Source: Neurospora tetraspora
Lineage: Eukaryota > Ascomycota > Sordariomycetes > Sordariales > Sordariaceae
Assembly (NCBI RefSeq): GCF_033439725.1
Contig: NW_026944388.1
Coordinates: 1,984,001 to 2,048,000 of the forward strand
DNA length: 64,000 nucleotides
Reading direction: 5' to 3'
The notes below the pieces were generated by a model. It was not told the origin of the DNA. It was given only the letters and a program-made list of their open reading frames with translations, and did no database searches. The position numbers and the translations under genes were made by a program. This document shows, one piece after another, positions 42,995-56,774 of this stretch (its first letter is position 1; each line of letters opens with the position of its first letter).

Positions 42995-44574
42995 GATGGG
43001 CTAAGCGGTTTGCTAATGTCTCAGTCCCTGTTGTCGATGATGATAATCGGAACTTGTTGAACTTGAGCAGTAATTCCGTTGTCGGCGATGGGAAACTATC
43101 GTAAGATTCGCGGTGAACTCCTTGATGAAGTTGTTGATGGAGAGAGGTCCGACCGACACTTGTCCACTCTCGATGCGGAGAAGTGGGGCTATCCGAACAG
43201 TGGTGTAGTCAGCAGTGTAGTGCTCCCGCCAGCATATCCAAGTGCGTGACAGAAAATGTCCAAGTGCGACTTTGAAGAAGTAGAAGCCCGAGTAATCATT
43301 AGTACCTCTAACGAATTATGGATCCAGTCTCGTTTGAAGAGTTGGTGATCCAGTTCAAACGACATGTCTGAATTTCCGAGCCATTTTGAACCCTAACCCT
43401 GCTAAAGTCTGACGGCAGTCTGTAGCTCACAGCTACCCGATCCGGATGTCTTCCTTTTACCGGTGTTGAAGCGGACAGAGAATAATGTATTCTCAGATTG
43501 ACGAGATAGTAACGAGAAAGCGACTAGGCATTTAGCTTATGCAAAGTATGTTGTGGTAGTGTGGCTTCAAGAGAGGTGGTGTTGGGTAAGGGGGAAGCCG
43601 GTTACACCACCCAGTGTGTTATCGTCAATTATACCATTTTTTTGTTACCCGTAATCTGATTCCCATACTTTCTGCAAAGGGGAGGTGTGAGTGAGCTGGG
43701 AGGTATAATTGAGTATACGATGATCTGTACTTCTTTCCATTTTCTGTTCCTGTTCCTGTTCCCCGACCATGATGACTCCCAACCGAACTCTCTATGTAGA
43801 TACGAACCCAATCCAGTACCCAAAGAACTCCGTGAGGAAACTTTGAAGAGATAGAAATCCCTTCAATTATATAGCTTAGTATATGAGAAACCGGGTATCA
43901 GAATCGCAGCCGTACCGCCGTACCGTCAGGCTGTAAATATCACCCACGACAAATTGAAGCTTCTGCTATCTGCCGTCATTCGTCCCTCTTTTATTCTCGT
44001 CCCCTGTTTTATTCCTCTCGTGACCATGTAACGGTTCCTTCAGTTCCTCCAACGCCCGCTTTTCTTCTGGCCCCGATTGTCTAGTGTTGCTTGCCGTATT
44101 CCGCAATCCCGAGGGCCGTTCAGGTGGAGGGATGGACTTTCAGATGTAATGACTTGAGAAATTCATCCCCAATCCGTTCTGCTCGGTGCTGACACGGCCG
44201 GGACTTTGTTGCTCTTCTCCTAATACCATCCTACTTGCATCCACAAGTGGATTTCCTCTTAATCCAGAATTGTAAAGGCGGCGGATGCGGGCCCGGAACG
44301 AGACCGCAAAACAAACGGCGTATGTATTTGTAGGCGACTCCCAGGTCGACATCCACGCTCTGTTTCTCGCCAGGTTTCTAGTAAGCTCTCACGGTTTTCC
44401 TGAATCGACCAATTGGATATCTGTTGAGGCATGTCTGGTTCGGAGTCGGTATTGGAAGGCGTGTCGGTCTGATCCCAGTGCAGGCAAGTTGTCGTTAACC
44501 AAGTCCAGGACTTCATCTGAACGCTTCATCCGTGTAGTTCACCGGCCTAGCCGCCCCTAAAATCCTTCAATAAA
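42995..44574. other. Intergenic, no gene seen
   Basis: This holds the promoter side of the aminopeptidase gene and the 3' side of the Zn2Cys6 gene, both on the minus strand. Frames here (up to about 91 codons) have no support. A CCGTACCGCCGTACCGTC repeat is at about 43910-43930. Confidence 0.55.
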
Positions 44575-47500
44575 TCACCGGTACCCTCCAGCCCCCGGCG
44601 GCGCCCCTCCACCCCCAAGCATGTCCTCCCATTCACCCCTAAAAATCCCCTCCATCATATCACTCTGCTGGTGTCGCTGATGATGAAGCCCCGGATGCTG
44701 ATGTTGATGTTGTTGATGTGCATGTCGCTGATGCATACCCGGGTGTTGTTGTCCCTGGCCATGCACCGGTCCCCGGCCTGGTCCCGACCCCGGTCTTCCA
44801 TCTTGCCCGTGTTGCTGCTGCTGCTGCCGTTGTTGGTGCTGTAATTGCAAGTTCAGCATCGTTGTGTAAGACATTTGCGCTGCCGGATCCAAAACCCCAG
44901 CGTGCGGCGGCTCGGGTCCGCCGTGTTGCATCAGGTAGGGCGCTACTGGGCCCAGTACTTGTCCTTCGATACTACCGTCGTCGTAGAAGCCGGACATGTA
45001 TAGCTGCATGTTATCCGGTCCGGCGGTCCCGGGGGTTGGTCCCACAGATCCGGCGGAGATGGGTGGTGGTGGCTGGCCTGATACTGCGTGGTGTCCTCCT
45101 CCTCCTGTTTGGTCGAGCAGTGGCGTGGGATAGGCGAATGGGTCACCGGAGGGAAACATCATGGCGTCCAGCTTATAGAGCGCACCGGTTGTAGGCGTTT
45201 GTGCTTGTTGGAAACCGCTCTGTTGGCGATGATGCTGCTGTCTGTGCATGACTGGTGGCGCTCCGGGGTTGGAGCTTGTGTCAGAGCCCGTCATGCTGCT
45301 CATGTCTAGTGGCAGCAGGTCTTGAAAAGCCGTAGCCTGCGTCGCAAAGTGGTGACCAGGCATGCCAGGTTGGTGAAGTGCCACAGTGTCGAATGAGGTT
45401 GTTCGCTGGGGGTGTCGGTGATGGGTCTCTCTTCGAACGGGGCCGCTTTGTGGACGGACTATTTCATCGGATCTCCGCTGAGGCAAGGTATCGTGTAGTA
45501 TAGCCTGAGCATGGGTAGGGATGGAGACACTGCCCGCCTTGGATCCAGGAGCGTATGATCTCTTCTTTGTTGGTGCAGGTCGGTGAGTGCCGTTCTTGAG
45601 TTGCTCTGGCAATTGGTCGAAGAGTGTCTAAGGACAAGTGATCAATAAAAGCTGTTCATGACAACTTGCTAAGAGTAGGTGTACTTACATTCAAGGCGTT
45701 TGTTACCCGATCTGCCGCCAGGCTCCTCTGGGCAAGATTAGCTATCACATCCCTACCGGCTTTGGCATCCGCGAGGATCTCGGCGGATCCTGTCTTGTCT
45801 GGATTCTCCAGGACGTAGTAGACCAGAGAGAGGATTGCGAAGAATTCGGTATAGAGACGAAACCAGTATGGTCCGATCAGGTGGGCATGTTTCTGAATTT
45901 CCAAGCCAATATGCACAATGTTGCGAGACACACTGATCCCAGCGGCAGCACAGTTGTAGTATCTGTCGTCGATTTTCTTGCCTGCTGTCATGCGAGCGGA
46001 GACGTAATGCAAGAACGGTCGGTATAGCATCATTTGCACGTGGCCATATGCGAAGCGCAAGAGGGTTCGAACACTGTTATGACACCGAGTTAGCAAACCA
46101 TCCGTGATGCACATCTAGATTTTTCTTTCTCTCTTTTAGATTTGTCCACCTACCGAATCACCTCCATATCGTCGTCGTCGGGACCAGGCCGCCAATACCG
46201 CGGTAATTGGTCGAACCACTCGTGTAGTTGTCGCTCAATCTCCTTGATCCGCGCATAGCTGATGGTGTAGGTGGCCATTTCGTTATCGCTCTTCAGAGCA
46301 CAGTCTTCCACGCCCTTGACTGGATAAATGACCTTGATAAGTCGGGCTAAAATACTCATCAGCCTATGATGGGCATTGAACGCCTGGAAAAAGGATGGGC
46401 GTTCGTCCGGATCCGGCGTAAGTATCGCATCTTTGGTTATATACTTGTCGTCCACCTCCGTCGGCAGTGGTTGGTCGATATCGTCGGCGTGGAGTAAGAC
46501 TGGGAATCCAAGAATAGCTGAGACGTATATATCGATTTGCCGGACTACGTGGAACACCCTCCGCCTGGTTTGTTCTTCGATAGGGGTAAGCTTAGCATGC
46601 CGCAAGTGACGATGAAGCCCCATACGTATACAGGAGCGTAACGCAATTCCCAAGAAAGCATAACAGGCGCTCATATTCGATGAAGCTTGTAAGAAGAGAA
46701 TCATGAAGACAAGCCCCTGGAGCGAGGTCATGTCTCGGCACTCAGCGATGTCTTGCAGCAGCAATCGCGCAGATGTGTAGTATTTGACCCTGTCAAAATC
46801 TTGTCAGACATATCCGGTAACCCGACGATGAATCAGAAGATGATGTAACTTACCCTTCCTCCTGTGCCGCCTGATGAGTCGTAGGATTTCCCGGATTCTC
46901 GTCAATGTTGTACATGGTTCCGAGCGCCATAACAGCATACAACAGACCCAAAAACCTGTGTTCTTCGACTCCCCAACTATCTTGGGGTTTCTCGTACAAG
47001 CTGTCGAGCGATTCGTAGAACGTCGGCTTGTGCACAACCCGGAGAAGGCATGTAGCGCAGCTGAGTGCGTAATAGCACAGAGTACGGACCCTATTTTGTG
47101 GGGGTAGGTCGTAGACATTTGGTACAGATGATGCTTCCCAAGGCGATCCAGCAGTAGTCTGGGGAGAATTGAGACTGAATAGGCCGGTCTTCTCAGCCTT
47201 TCGGGGTAGAAACGGAAGACTGTATTCGTTGCTTAGTAGGCCCTTGAAGTGCTCCTTCATGCGTCCGAAGAAGACAGCACCGGAAGAGATGCCGCGGAAG
47301 TCGCACTCGCCGTCCTCTTTCATGTCGAGTTGCCCAATCGCATCGATCATGGACATGATTTGGGCATCCTGCACCTCGGGCTCTTTTGGGGCAGCTTCGC
47401 CTTTCAGCTTCGCCGCCCGCGCTCTTGCCTGCTCCCTAGCCCGAAACTCTTGCTGAATTGCTGGGTCGAGATTAGGGTCGGCCAAGTCTATGTCCGGGAC

Positions 47501-48131
47501 AAACTTGCGCAGCAGAGACTCGGCACGCTGAAGTCGGCTTTCGAGTGCCTCGATATACTGTGGCGCGGGATTTCTGCGTCGGTTAGACGGCTTGTCATAA
47601 GTACAGTCTGGGATTCTTGTCAGCAGGGGTTTGACCGAAGACATCGTGAGTGTTTGTGTTACCATAGCTATAGATTGAACAGTGTGAGCATGGCTGCTTG
47701 CCGTCGCACTTGATCTTCTTCCTGCGGCACTCATCGCAGGCTCTCGTGACTCTGCGACGTTTCTGTACCGGCAGGGTCGGGGGTTCGGAGGAGGCATGTC
47801 CAGTTGCGTCCCCGGGTGTGTCCTCGGATTCTGATTTTAACGGGCCTTGGGCTGGGGTAGACTTTACGCTTTCGGAAGGAGAGGCATGATCGTGCTGGGA
47901 TAGGTCCATCGAGTCATCTTCGTACATGTCGGGGGAATTTCTAGAGCCACCGGCGCTCAATGATACTTTGTTGGTACTGGTACTGGTTCCAGAAGGATTC
48001 GAGGGTTGTGAGGCAGGGCGGGTTTGGCGAGCTCTCGTAGCCTCGGTGACGGCACCAGTACTTGTGCTGGCATCCGAAGAGATCGTGTTGCCTTGGTCGG
48101 CCATGACTTGGTCTGTTGTCTTGATTTGCAT
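44575..48131 (-). CDS. Zn2Cys6 transcription factor with fungal_trans domain, 1098 aa
   Basis: Exons are 48131-47663, 47607-46854, 46789-46154, 46073-45689 and 45627-44575. All four introns are 52-80 nt with good signals and exact frame. Six cysteines (132, 135, 142, 148, 151, 158) form CX2CX6CX5CX2CX6C, inside [20 protein letters not shown]; the intron after Tyr156 splits the cluster just before the last Cys. The linker plus coiled coil ([19 protein letters not shown]) should give a dimer. The fungal_trans domain spans roughly 300-620 ([45 protein letters not shown]). The last 350 residues are Pro/Gly/His/Gln-rich, with His-Gln repeats, and probably form an activation domain. Zinc-cluster proteins of this type often control carbon or secondary metabolism (BglR/COL-26-like linker), but the target is unknown. 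ATG 48104 is an alternative start. Confidence 0.93.
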
Positions 48132-51100
48132 TTCGGTGTGGTGTTTTAGCTCTGTGTTGTGTCCCTACTTTGGCCTCCGTCTGATTTGTGATCCGTCTCA
48201 ACAATCCCTTGCCCTGATTAGCATGTTCGTGTGAGGGTTCAAGGGCTTTCAGAAACAGTCAGACCCCACCGGAAAGACACTTCTTGGGCCACAGTTTATC
48301 ACCAAACAGGCGAAAAAAATAAGAAGGGTGAAGAAGGTAGTGAGCTGATGTTTAGTCCTCGGTGGTCGGTTTAGGCTGCTTTGCTTGTCGATTTGTTGGA
48401 CTTGATCGAAGAAACGTCCCAACCAAAAGTAACAGAAAAAGACTGGTGAAAACCCGTGGGAAGCCCAAGGTAGTATACTGGTGTCTAACAGAATGTACAA
48501 GGTCAGGGGAGTATTTTTTACCGAGCCCGGGGTCAGGGCCGTTGGAGACTTGGGGTGGATCGAAACCAACAGCCGTCCGACGAACTGCGAGAAGTGGACG
48601 TCGTCGAAGAACTTTGGGTGTCCTATCCACTTGGCTTGGTCTCACTCCGCTGGAAAAAGAAGGGAAGGCTGCTGATAGGGGAAAGAGTTTGAACACTGTC
48701 CTTCTGTTAGTTAGCGTCCAAGAGCCAGTGTAGATCCGCAAGAGGCGACAGGATGCCGCGTGGAGGTGGAACCGCTAGGAAGGCTGGATAGTCCAAGAAG
48801 GCAAGAGGTTTTGCTACCTTATAGCGGAGGGGCGTGCCGGTTCCGATACCCAGCGGTACTTTGGACCGGATGTGTCAGCAGAAAGGTACCGACCGGGTAG
48901 GTTGGAGACTCGTGTGGGTTCAACAGCTGTTTCGCTTTAGGGAAGGATTTGCCCGTTGAGGAATCAGCAAATCTTGCGGTGGTTGTTCAAGAAACCATTA
49001 ACGCTCGTGTAGTACTTTTTACAGATGCTTCGGGCGGAAATAAACCTAGGGAAACAATTAACCCCGAACGAATGGATTAGGCGAGGAACCCAAACACAAG
49101 GCGAAGGAGAGCTCCCCTGTCCGCCGACCGTCCCAGTGAGTTGTTTTCTCATGAGGTCAAAGAAATGCTCGAGACATACAGTACATACTATGTACAAGCA
49201 TTGAGGTAGTGTGTGGATATGGGACAAGGTACGCATACTTTTTTTCTGCCAAGTGTTCGTAATCAGGGGGTTGAGGTACCGTGAGGCTAGAGGCACCTGG
49301 TGCTGCAGGGAAGGGGGGGAAAGAAACTTGGGAACCGAAGAAGGGAATGGGGAAGGGGTCTTTTGGACGTCCTGGACAGGATGTGCTTGTACTGTACCGG
49401 TAAGTGGGCGGAAGGGAAGGGGTTTGCTGTTGTCGTTAGACATTTGTTTCAACAGTACAAGTAGATGGGCGAGAGTCGGCGGCCAAGTCGAGGTTCACGC
49501 TATCAAAATCAAGGACATAAATGAGGAGCCAGACGAGGACCAGGTCTCCAAGCTGTTGGGACACAGGGCAACGCTACCTTGCCTCGCTTGCTACGTGTTC
49601 TGCCACTGGCCACTTGCTACCTGCTACTGCGGGAGCCGCCGGCGTATCAGAGTGAGTGGACTTGGAGGATCAGGAAGATGCATAGAATATGGTTCCAAAT
49701 TCGATGCTAGAAGGTCCTTGTCGATGCTCCCACCGCATCGTTGAGCCAATAGACTGTGTGTCAGAACGTCACGAACCGCCCGGGCCTGTTTCGACACACA
49801 TCTGACGACGAGGGTTAAAAAAGAGGGGTCCTGTCCATGTCGGTCCGATCTTTGGGTTTTCCCCGGATGGAAGATAGCGGACTCCAAATTAACCCCAAAA
49901 AGGGAACGACGTAATCACCCAGACGAGGGCCCAAGATTTAATCTGTGTATCACAGACAGCCTTGCCGCATGATCTTGAATTTTGATGGTTAACGACTTGA
50001 CTCAACAACCGCACCAATACCTCCAGACGCTTTACTCACCGTCATAAAACGAAGCAAGTGCGAAGCAAGTGCATAGCTTTTCGGAACAGACACAATTTGT
50101 CTCGGGCCAACTGTTATGGCATGCCAAGTCCCTCATGATGCGTGTCGAGGAATGCCAAGAGCAGTTTTCGAGTTGTTGGTGGATGCGAAGGTGAAAATGG
50201 TGGATGTTCGTTTCCAAGTGGAAGTCGTCAGTGTTCTCAAGTGATCCATTCAGAGGTCGCGGAATCCAAAGGAAGTCGGTCCTTATCCGCCCGCCGCGGC
50301 CGGACGCATTACAGGTAGCACCTGCCCGGATCTACCTGTACATGGATTGCACATCACCACATTCACCACTCACTTCCCTTTGCATTGTTACATGAGTAGT
50401 CAGTCATACATATTGATACAGTGCCGACTGTAGCATTTCGAGGCAATGGAACCTGCTCCATTCCATCTTGGCTTCCATCGTCCTCAATGATGATTGAGGA
50501 TTTCTACAAACCCACGGCGTACACTTGGCCGATCATGGACGAGGTTGGTAAGGTTGACGAAGAGCAAAACCTCCCTCCGCAATGCGCAACCCCCCGTTGG
50601 CCGTTGCCCCCATCAGCGTCTTTCCAACACGCATGTTAACGTTGCAAGATCCATGCACTGTGCATACGCGATTGTCCTCAATTTTCCCAAACGCAGTCAG
50701 AAACGATCCAAGAAGCCCCAAAAGGGAAACCGCCCTTGCGAAGGTCCTCCCCAACGAGGCTTATTGCCAAGCACGGAGCCTTGCAAGTCCGGTGAGACCC
50801 GGTCCGGTGCTAGATGCGCTGGACGAAGAGCACGGAAGTCTGCTGGATCCGGCAGCGACCCCGGGTCCACCGTGCCACGCCTAGGACTCGGGTTGAGCGC
50901 CATTCGCAGAACCAGTGGGGCGAGTGATGGGGTCCCGAAGCGGTGGAATGGAGTCCTGTTGACTCTGATGCACCGGTGCTGCGATCAGCATTCACATTTC
51001 AAAAATTTGCGACAGGTGGAAAGCCAGGAGGTGCCCGCTAGGAACTTGGGACTGGAGAAGAGAAGAATTCTTGTGAAAAAAGAACTTTCCGCGTCTCCAT

Positions 51101-54100
51101 CTGCCACGTCGTGCGATTGGCTACTTTTCCACTTGTGATGACTGATGACTGAGAAATTGTCATGTGCGAGGCCATCAATCATGGGCAGTCCCTTTCTCAA
51201 CGGCTTGTTTGTCCCTTTCTTAAGAGCCGCGCGCCAGTTTTGGGTGTTGATCGGTCAGCATCCGAACGTCCAGTCAACGCCCAATTGTCAGGCCGACCCT
51301 CGTTTTTGCTTCTCAGAGGTGCGCTTCCACAGTCGGTCAGAGGTTGGTCAGGTCACTCTGACTTCAACCCCCCGCCGAAATGGAAGCCAAGAAGAGATAG
51401 CGCAAGAGACCGGTCACCACATGTCGTCGCAAAAAGAAGAAAATCGAAAAATTGGCTGACTGAAAGAACAGCCGCCAGAATCGCTCGTTGCAGGGAAAGT
51501 GGAATTGGCTGAATGGCAGCAATTGGGGGGTTGACGGCAAGGTGCAGTGAACAGCGAAATCGGTTTGGGACGGGACGGTTGTCAAAAAAAAAAAGATGGG
51601 GAAGGCACAAGGGATCAACAGGGATCACGCAGGGATCAGACGTCGATTTGCAACCACCGGACGCACGAAAAGCGCGCTAACCACTTGGCTGACGTAGGGA
51701 CGCTCACCAGCCAACGTAAAATCAGCCCATCAGTACATATCGATTTGGCGGCTTTCCCTTTCGGATCCGAACACACGGCCAATCACAAATCCCACATTCG
51801 CCTTTTGGCGTTTCCACGTTTTCCATTCTGCCATCAACACGCTTGCTTGGCTTGTGCCAGAGCAGAGATATCCCCTTGAATCTTGGGCGTGAGCATTCAC
51901 ACATACAGTATCAACGCCGAGCCGCAACCGGGAACACCGCAAACTGAAAACCAAACCGAGTCTTTTCGCTGAGACAAAGGGAGAGTTGCGGGTGTGATAC
52001 GGGGCAGCCTCGGCAAGTACAGGTACCTCGGGGGACCTCAGCAGCAAGCTAACATCGAATCTTTTCATGATAGGAACTAACAAGAGGTACGTATGCTACG
52101 TTAGAAATCTTTTACCCCTTTTCTTCGACTTCCATGCATTCCAGGGGTGAGTTTTTTCCCCTTCTCCATCCAGCAAGTGCAAGCCAAGAGACTATAGCAA
52201 CTCGCTAAAATCACGCAGCTCCATGACTCCATTCCCATCGATCCATCCGCATGTTTGTAGTCAGGCTGCCATGACCGTTTACATAACATCTATGGATACA
52301 TTGGATACATTGGATACACGATCGATAAGCTGTCCCGTGGCTTGCTTGGAGCCTTGGACTCCTCGACTCTCCACAAGTCAGCCTTGCGAGACCTCATCCG
52401 TCATCGCCGATTCGCCGATTCGGTAGCGAAGGGACCCTCAGAGTCGGTTTCTGACGGGATACGGTAAAAATGAGCCCGGGCAGGTACACTACAGAAGCAT
52501 TGAGTTTCCGTACCTTTACGGTCAAGCTTCCGCCGCATCCTACCTCGCCTACACACACCTTTCTGCCCCCTTGACCCCCCTACCTGTAGGTATCTCTCCC
52601 CACCGAAAATGTCAGCACTGCAGTAGCAGCCCCCGTTGCCGGAGGCTCGGACAGGGACATGGCACCATCCAGCATCAGGAATTCACGATACACGAGAACG
52701 CATGCGTGGCTTGGCAATGTAGCAGGCTATTCCACTATCGGTAGATGCTCACGATGACACTTTCTCTTTCTGTCCACTGCATCCTCCAAGACTCCAACTT
52801 GTTCGTATCGACCCGTATCGCCAAAAAGTGTCGGATCTGCGCAGGCATTCGGATTTGGTTTGATGTTTCACGATGTTCAAACCACCAAACCGCCCATTCG
52901 CAAGTAGTCCACGCTAATGTTTTACCATCCGATGCAGTGAGGTTAGGATGGCAGAGGTGGTAGGCCCTTGGTTGAACCTTTAAACGGCTTCACAAGGCCC
53001 TAACAAGCAAATAACGACGAGGTTCTGCTTCTCTCAAACTACGTGTGTGGAACGTCTATGTCGCTTGCAAACCTCCGTTTGTGCTGCCTTTTGATCGTAA
53101 TCTGTGTCTTCTGAATCCAACAGAAAGACTTCAAACTCGACAAATACGAACTCTGTCCAGACCTCAAAAAAGCCAGGGGAATGAATGACTTAGCTGGGCA
53201 GATCAATACCAGGGGACGGCGCATCACTAGCACTGACTAGGAGACCACATCGTCGTATACATATCCATGCCGTGGATGCGTGGTTCGTCTAGCTTGGCTC
53301 GCCTGGAGATATGTGATCTCGAATGGATCTCCCAGGGTGTCGGCTTGCACTAGATAGGAATTTGCCGACAGTTTCGCCGCATAGCATGGCGAGCATGATC
53401 CACCGCCAGAATATGAACCAAATACCCCCTATTCGGTCCAATTAGTGTAGACCGAAACATCATTGAACGCTAGGATCGAGCTTGCAAGCCCAAGGTTCAA
53501 TGCATATCGCGTTGGGGGTCTTTAGCATCATGATTTCAAACACAACAGGTCGCACAAAAGAGAATGCGGACGACGATTAGAAATGGCGTTCCTACCTAAG
53601 CCCTAGGAGCTATAACTTAGTAGAGGTAGTCTTGAAGAAAGGGTTCCCAAAGGGATGTCTGCGATGTTTGCACTATATAACACTCGGCGAACATGACGGC
53701 ATATAGCTATGGGAGACTGTAACGGTAGGTAAGCTTGACTGATGAACTTTCTTCCGGAGGACAACCTGTAACTCTACGTTACTAAATTTGAACAAGAACA
53801 AAATTCAAGATCTCCGACCGTCCTGCTTAACGGACACTTTAGATCCTGAGCATTCTTGCCAGCAGCGGGAAACTGACTGCTTGGTACCTGCTGAAGGTGA
53901 CAGCAGGATAGTTGGAAGCCACCGGCGATGAGCATAAATCACCAACTCCAAACTAGCGAGACCGGCAAGAATGGCAACACCCTGTTGCGTCAGACATTTG
54001 CTCGAGATGTCTTCATCAGTTGTCCAGATGACAAAAGACGGCCACAGGAACCAAGAGTGTCGTCCAGCTTCAGCAGTGAACAGATAGCCCTCACAACAAA

Positions 54101-54610
54101 GGTGTCAAAGCCAAACATGCATTTCACAACGATATAAAGCGTCTTGGATAATCGCAGGGCGGACCGCTATGTTATAGCAGGTAATTGATGCGAGCTGCCC
54201 ATAGAGTGTATTGAAGTTCGAGGTTCCGTCCCTACAAGTTGTTGAGATTCACAGCCGGATTGACAGGAGTTTCTTCCGGTGAAGTGTCTGGTGGGCCCCA
54301 CATTGCAGGCAAGCTACCCCGCCCCGTCGTGCCTGCCGGGCCATGCCCCTTGGACAACGGTTGGATGACCCCCACCATCCCTGCCTCCCACCTCGTTCAG
54401 CTTGTGTTCACATTCACCAAGCCACTCCACCGCAGGCAACCTAACCTACACGGTACCCTTGTCCCTCCATCAGCCGCGACTGAGTGACAGCTTCACGACC
54501 ACTACACTGCAGCGACAGCAGAGCAGCAGCAATCATTTACTGTGTTATTTTGGTAGCTTAGCTTAAATCATATCAACAACACGTCCAGCTTCACGGCCGA
54601 ACCTAGCAAC
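48132..54610. promoter_or_regulatory. 6.5-kb head-to-head intergenic region, Zn2Cys6 gene / csn-1
   Basis: This is the largest gap in the window. Open frames are many but short, except a 214-codon Arg/Ser/Lys-rich frame (50494-51138). None shows conserved motifs or a consistent splice pattern. The region probably includes long 5' leaders of both genes, as is usual for Neurospora regulatory genes, and may encode noncoding RNA. I recognise no tRNA, rRNA or repeat element in it, apart from the short tandem GATACATTG at about 52295-52312. Confidence 0.5.
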
Positions 54611-56326
54611 ATGGACGACAAGAAATTAGTCTTCTTTACGGCTATCGAGGATCAAGGCGGCGTCATCGTCAAAGGTAATTGTTCTTATAACATCCCTCTT
54701 CTCATGCTTGTTTTCTGGCATCCACCCCTGTCTCCTGATAGGCATTCATCTCCTCCTTCAGTTTTGGTGATATTTACCGATTCTTTGTGATCACCTGTGC
54801 TGATTGTATGTTCTATTCACAGAGACACCGAAATTCGACCTTGATCTTTACATCCAGAATTACAAAGGTATACATCCCTCCCCAAAGCACAAGCGTACAT
54901 ATTGTTCTGACTTGAAACGTCCAGGACGTACACGATTCGAACGTCTATTTCACATTGGTAGGAGCTCGGTACCGCTATGTGTCGATGCACTCAAAGCTGC
55001 TGTACAGGAGGCCAAGGCTGGCAGCGACATCCTGAGGTACCAGATGGCAGTCAACTCCCTTTCCCAAGCAGCTCCCAACGAGCCCGAGGCCTTCTTGGAT
55101 AGGGCATGGATGGGAGCCAAGGAGAAGGAGAACCGAGACACTACAACCCATCTGCAAGCCGAACTTCAAGGTTATAAAAACAACCTGATCAAGGAGAGCA
55201 TCAGGGTACGTTCTTGACGTCCCCCAGAACATGAGCGACAACTACGATATTAACCTGATGCACTTTTGCTATTCTATACAGATGGGCAACGAGGATCTAG
55301 GCAAGCACTTTGAAGCTATCGGCGACGTTGAGGCTGCCATGGATAGCTTTTGGAAGATGAGGCCGGATGTTAGCTCAACAGAGCAGCTTGTCGACATTGG
55401 GAAGCTCCTTGTCCGAGTGGCGATCGAACGTCACGACTGGAAATCCGTCAGCAATCATCTCAGCAAGCACGTCAATACCGCAAACGACTCGGACCCGAAA
55501 GCCAAAGCCCTCAAAACGTACAGCAAGATTGCGAATGGCATCGCGGCGCTAGGTCAGGAACGCTACAAGGAGGCGGCGTTATCCTTTGTTGAAGCCAGCT
55601 CCGACGTGCCCCCAGAGGTTTACAACCAGATTGCCAGCCCGAACGACGTTGCCATCTATGGCGGTCTGCTGGCGCTTGCCACAATGGACAGGCACGAGCT
55701 GCAGGCCAACCTCCTGGACAATGACTCTTTCCGCGAGTTTTTGCAACGAGAACCGCACATCCGCCGAGCCATCACACAGTTCGTTAACGGCAGATATGCG
55801 GCGTGTATAGAGATCCTGGAGTCGTATCGACCAGACTACCTCCTCGATATTTACCTGCAAAAGCACGTGCCCAAGTTGTACGCCGACATCCGCACCAAGT
55901 CCATCGTCCAGTACCTTAAGCCCTTCTCCTGTGTTAGGCTGGACACGATGCAGAGGGCCTTTAATGGGCCGGGACCGTCGATTGAGGATGAGCTGTTCAC
56001 CATGATCAAAGATGGGAAGCTGAACGCTCGGATCGATGCCATCAGCAAGGTATGTTACCTCGACCTCATTTTCCCAGTACAGTACCGTTATGCTGACCAG
56101 ACATCTTCTCATAAAGTCGATCACCCCAATCTCCACCGACTCTAGACAGCAAATGCAGTCATACGCACTCCAGACCTTTGAGAACTACGAAAAGCAAGCC
56201 CTTGACAGAATCCGGCGCATGAACATCATGGCCGCCGATCTCGAAGTCAAAGGATCCCGCAAGCCTGGAGGAATGAACGACATTTCGCTTAGCATGGCCA
56301 TGGATGACACTGCGAGCTTGGCCTAA
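54611..56326 (+). CDS. csn-1: COP9 signalosome subunit 1, 455 aa
   Basis: Exons are 54611-54674, 54823-54867 (45 nt), 54925-55205, 55282-56049 and 56117-56326. All junctions keep frame. CSN1 is a PCI-domain scaffold of the COP9 signalosome, which removes NEDD8 from cullins and in Neurospora controls FWD-1-dependent turnover of the clock protein FRQ. The N-terminal helical-repeat part holds YKGRTRFERLFHIG and WKMRPDVSSTEQLVDIGK. The PCI region is around 290-400 (FREFLQREPHIRRAITQF ... YLKPFSCVRLDTMQRAF, then EDELFTMIKDGKLNARID). Relatedness to the proteasome lid subunit Rpn7 is obvious, but the acidic CSN1 motifs and the C-terminal tail with GGMNDISLSMAMDD favour CSN1. The long first and second introns (148 and 57 nt) frame a tiny second exon. 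Confidence 0.92.
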
Positions 56327-56774
56327 GAACCCGAATGGTGGAGCATGTCCGTCAGAAGAACATTTATCACGTCCGTTAGAGCCGTAAACGAAACGCTGCG
56401 TGAGATCAGTCGCATTAACAAGTCATGAACGAAGAAGGATTTAGACGGTCTGGGTTGCTGGGTGGCATCACATTGCCGGGGTTCTTCCCTCATTATTATG
56501 CTGCTGGTGTTCACGAACAGAGGGATGTAGTTAGAAAGTCCTTGAGAATATTTTAAACCTTGCACAATCAAAGAGAAACATTCACTCAAACTCTCATACA
56601 CAATTTCACGCCTAAAGTCTACTTCCCGAGCTCCGAGTTTCAGACTTGGTCAAAGTATCGTCTCCAAAATCGTATGGGTATCATGGTCACTCATTTCTTC
56701 CGTTCCCCTTTCCTTTTCCACCTCACCCACTAGAGGTACAACAATCATCCCAATCCTCCTCCTACTTCCCACTT
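56327..56774. other. Tail-to-tail spacer
   Basis: This is a 448-bp spacer between the 3' ends of csn-1 (+) and PRP18 (-). It carries probable poly(A) regions and no other feature. Confidence 0.6.

Noticed and set aside
50494-51138. 214-codon plus-strand frame
   Set aside because: It is Arg/Ser/Lys-rich with no domain, no supporting start context and competing frames on both strands. Probably chance within a regulatory region.
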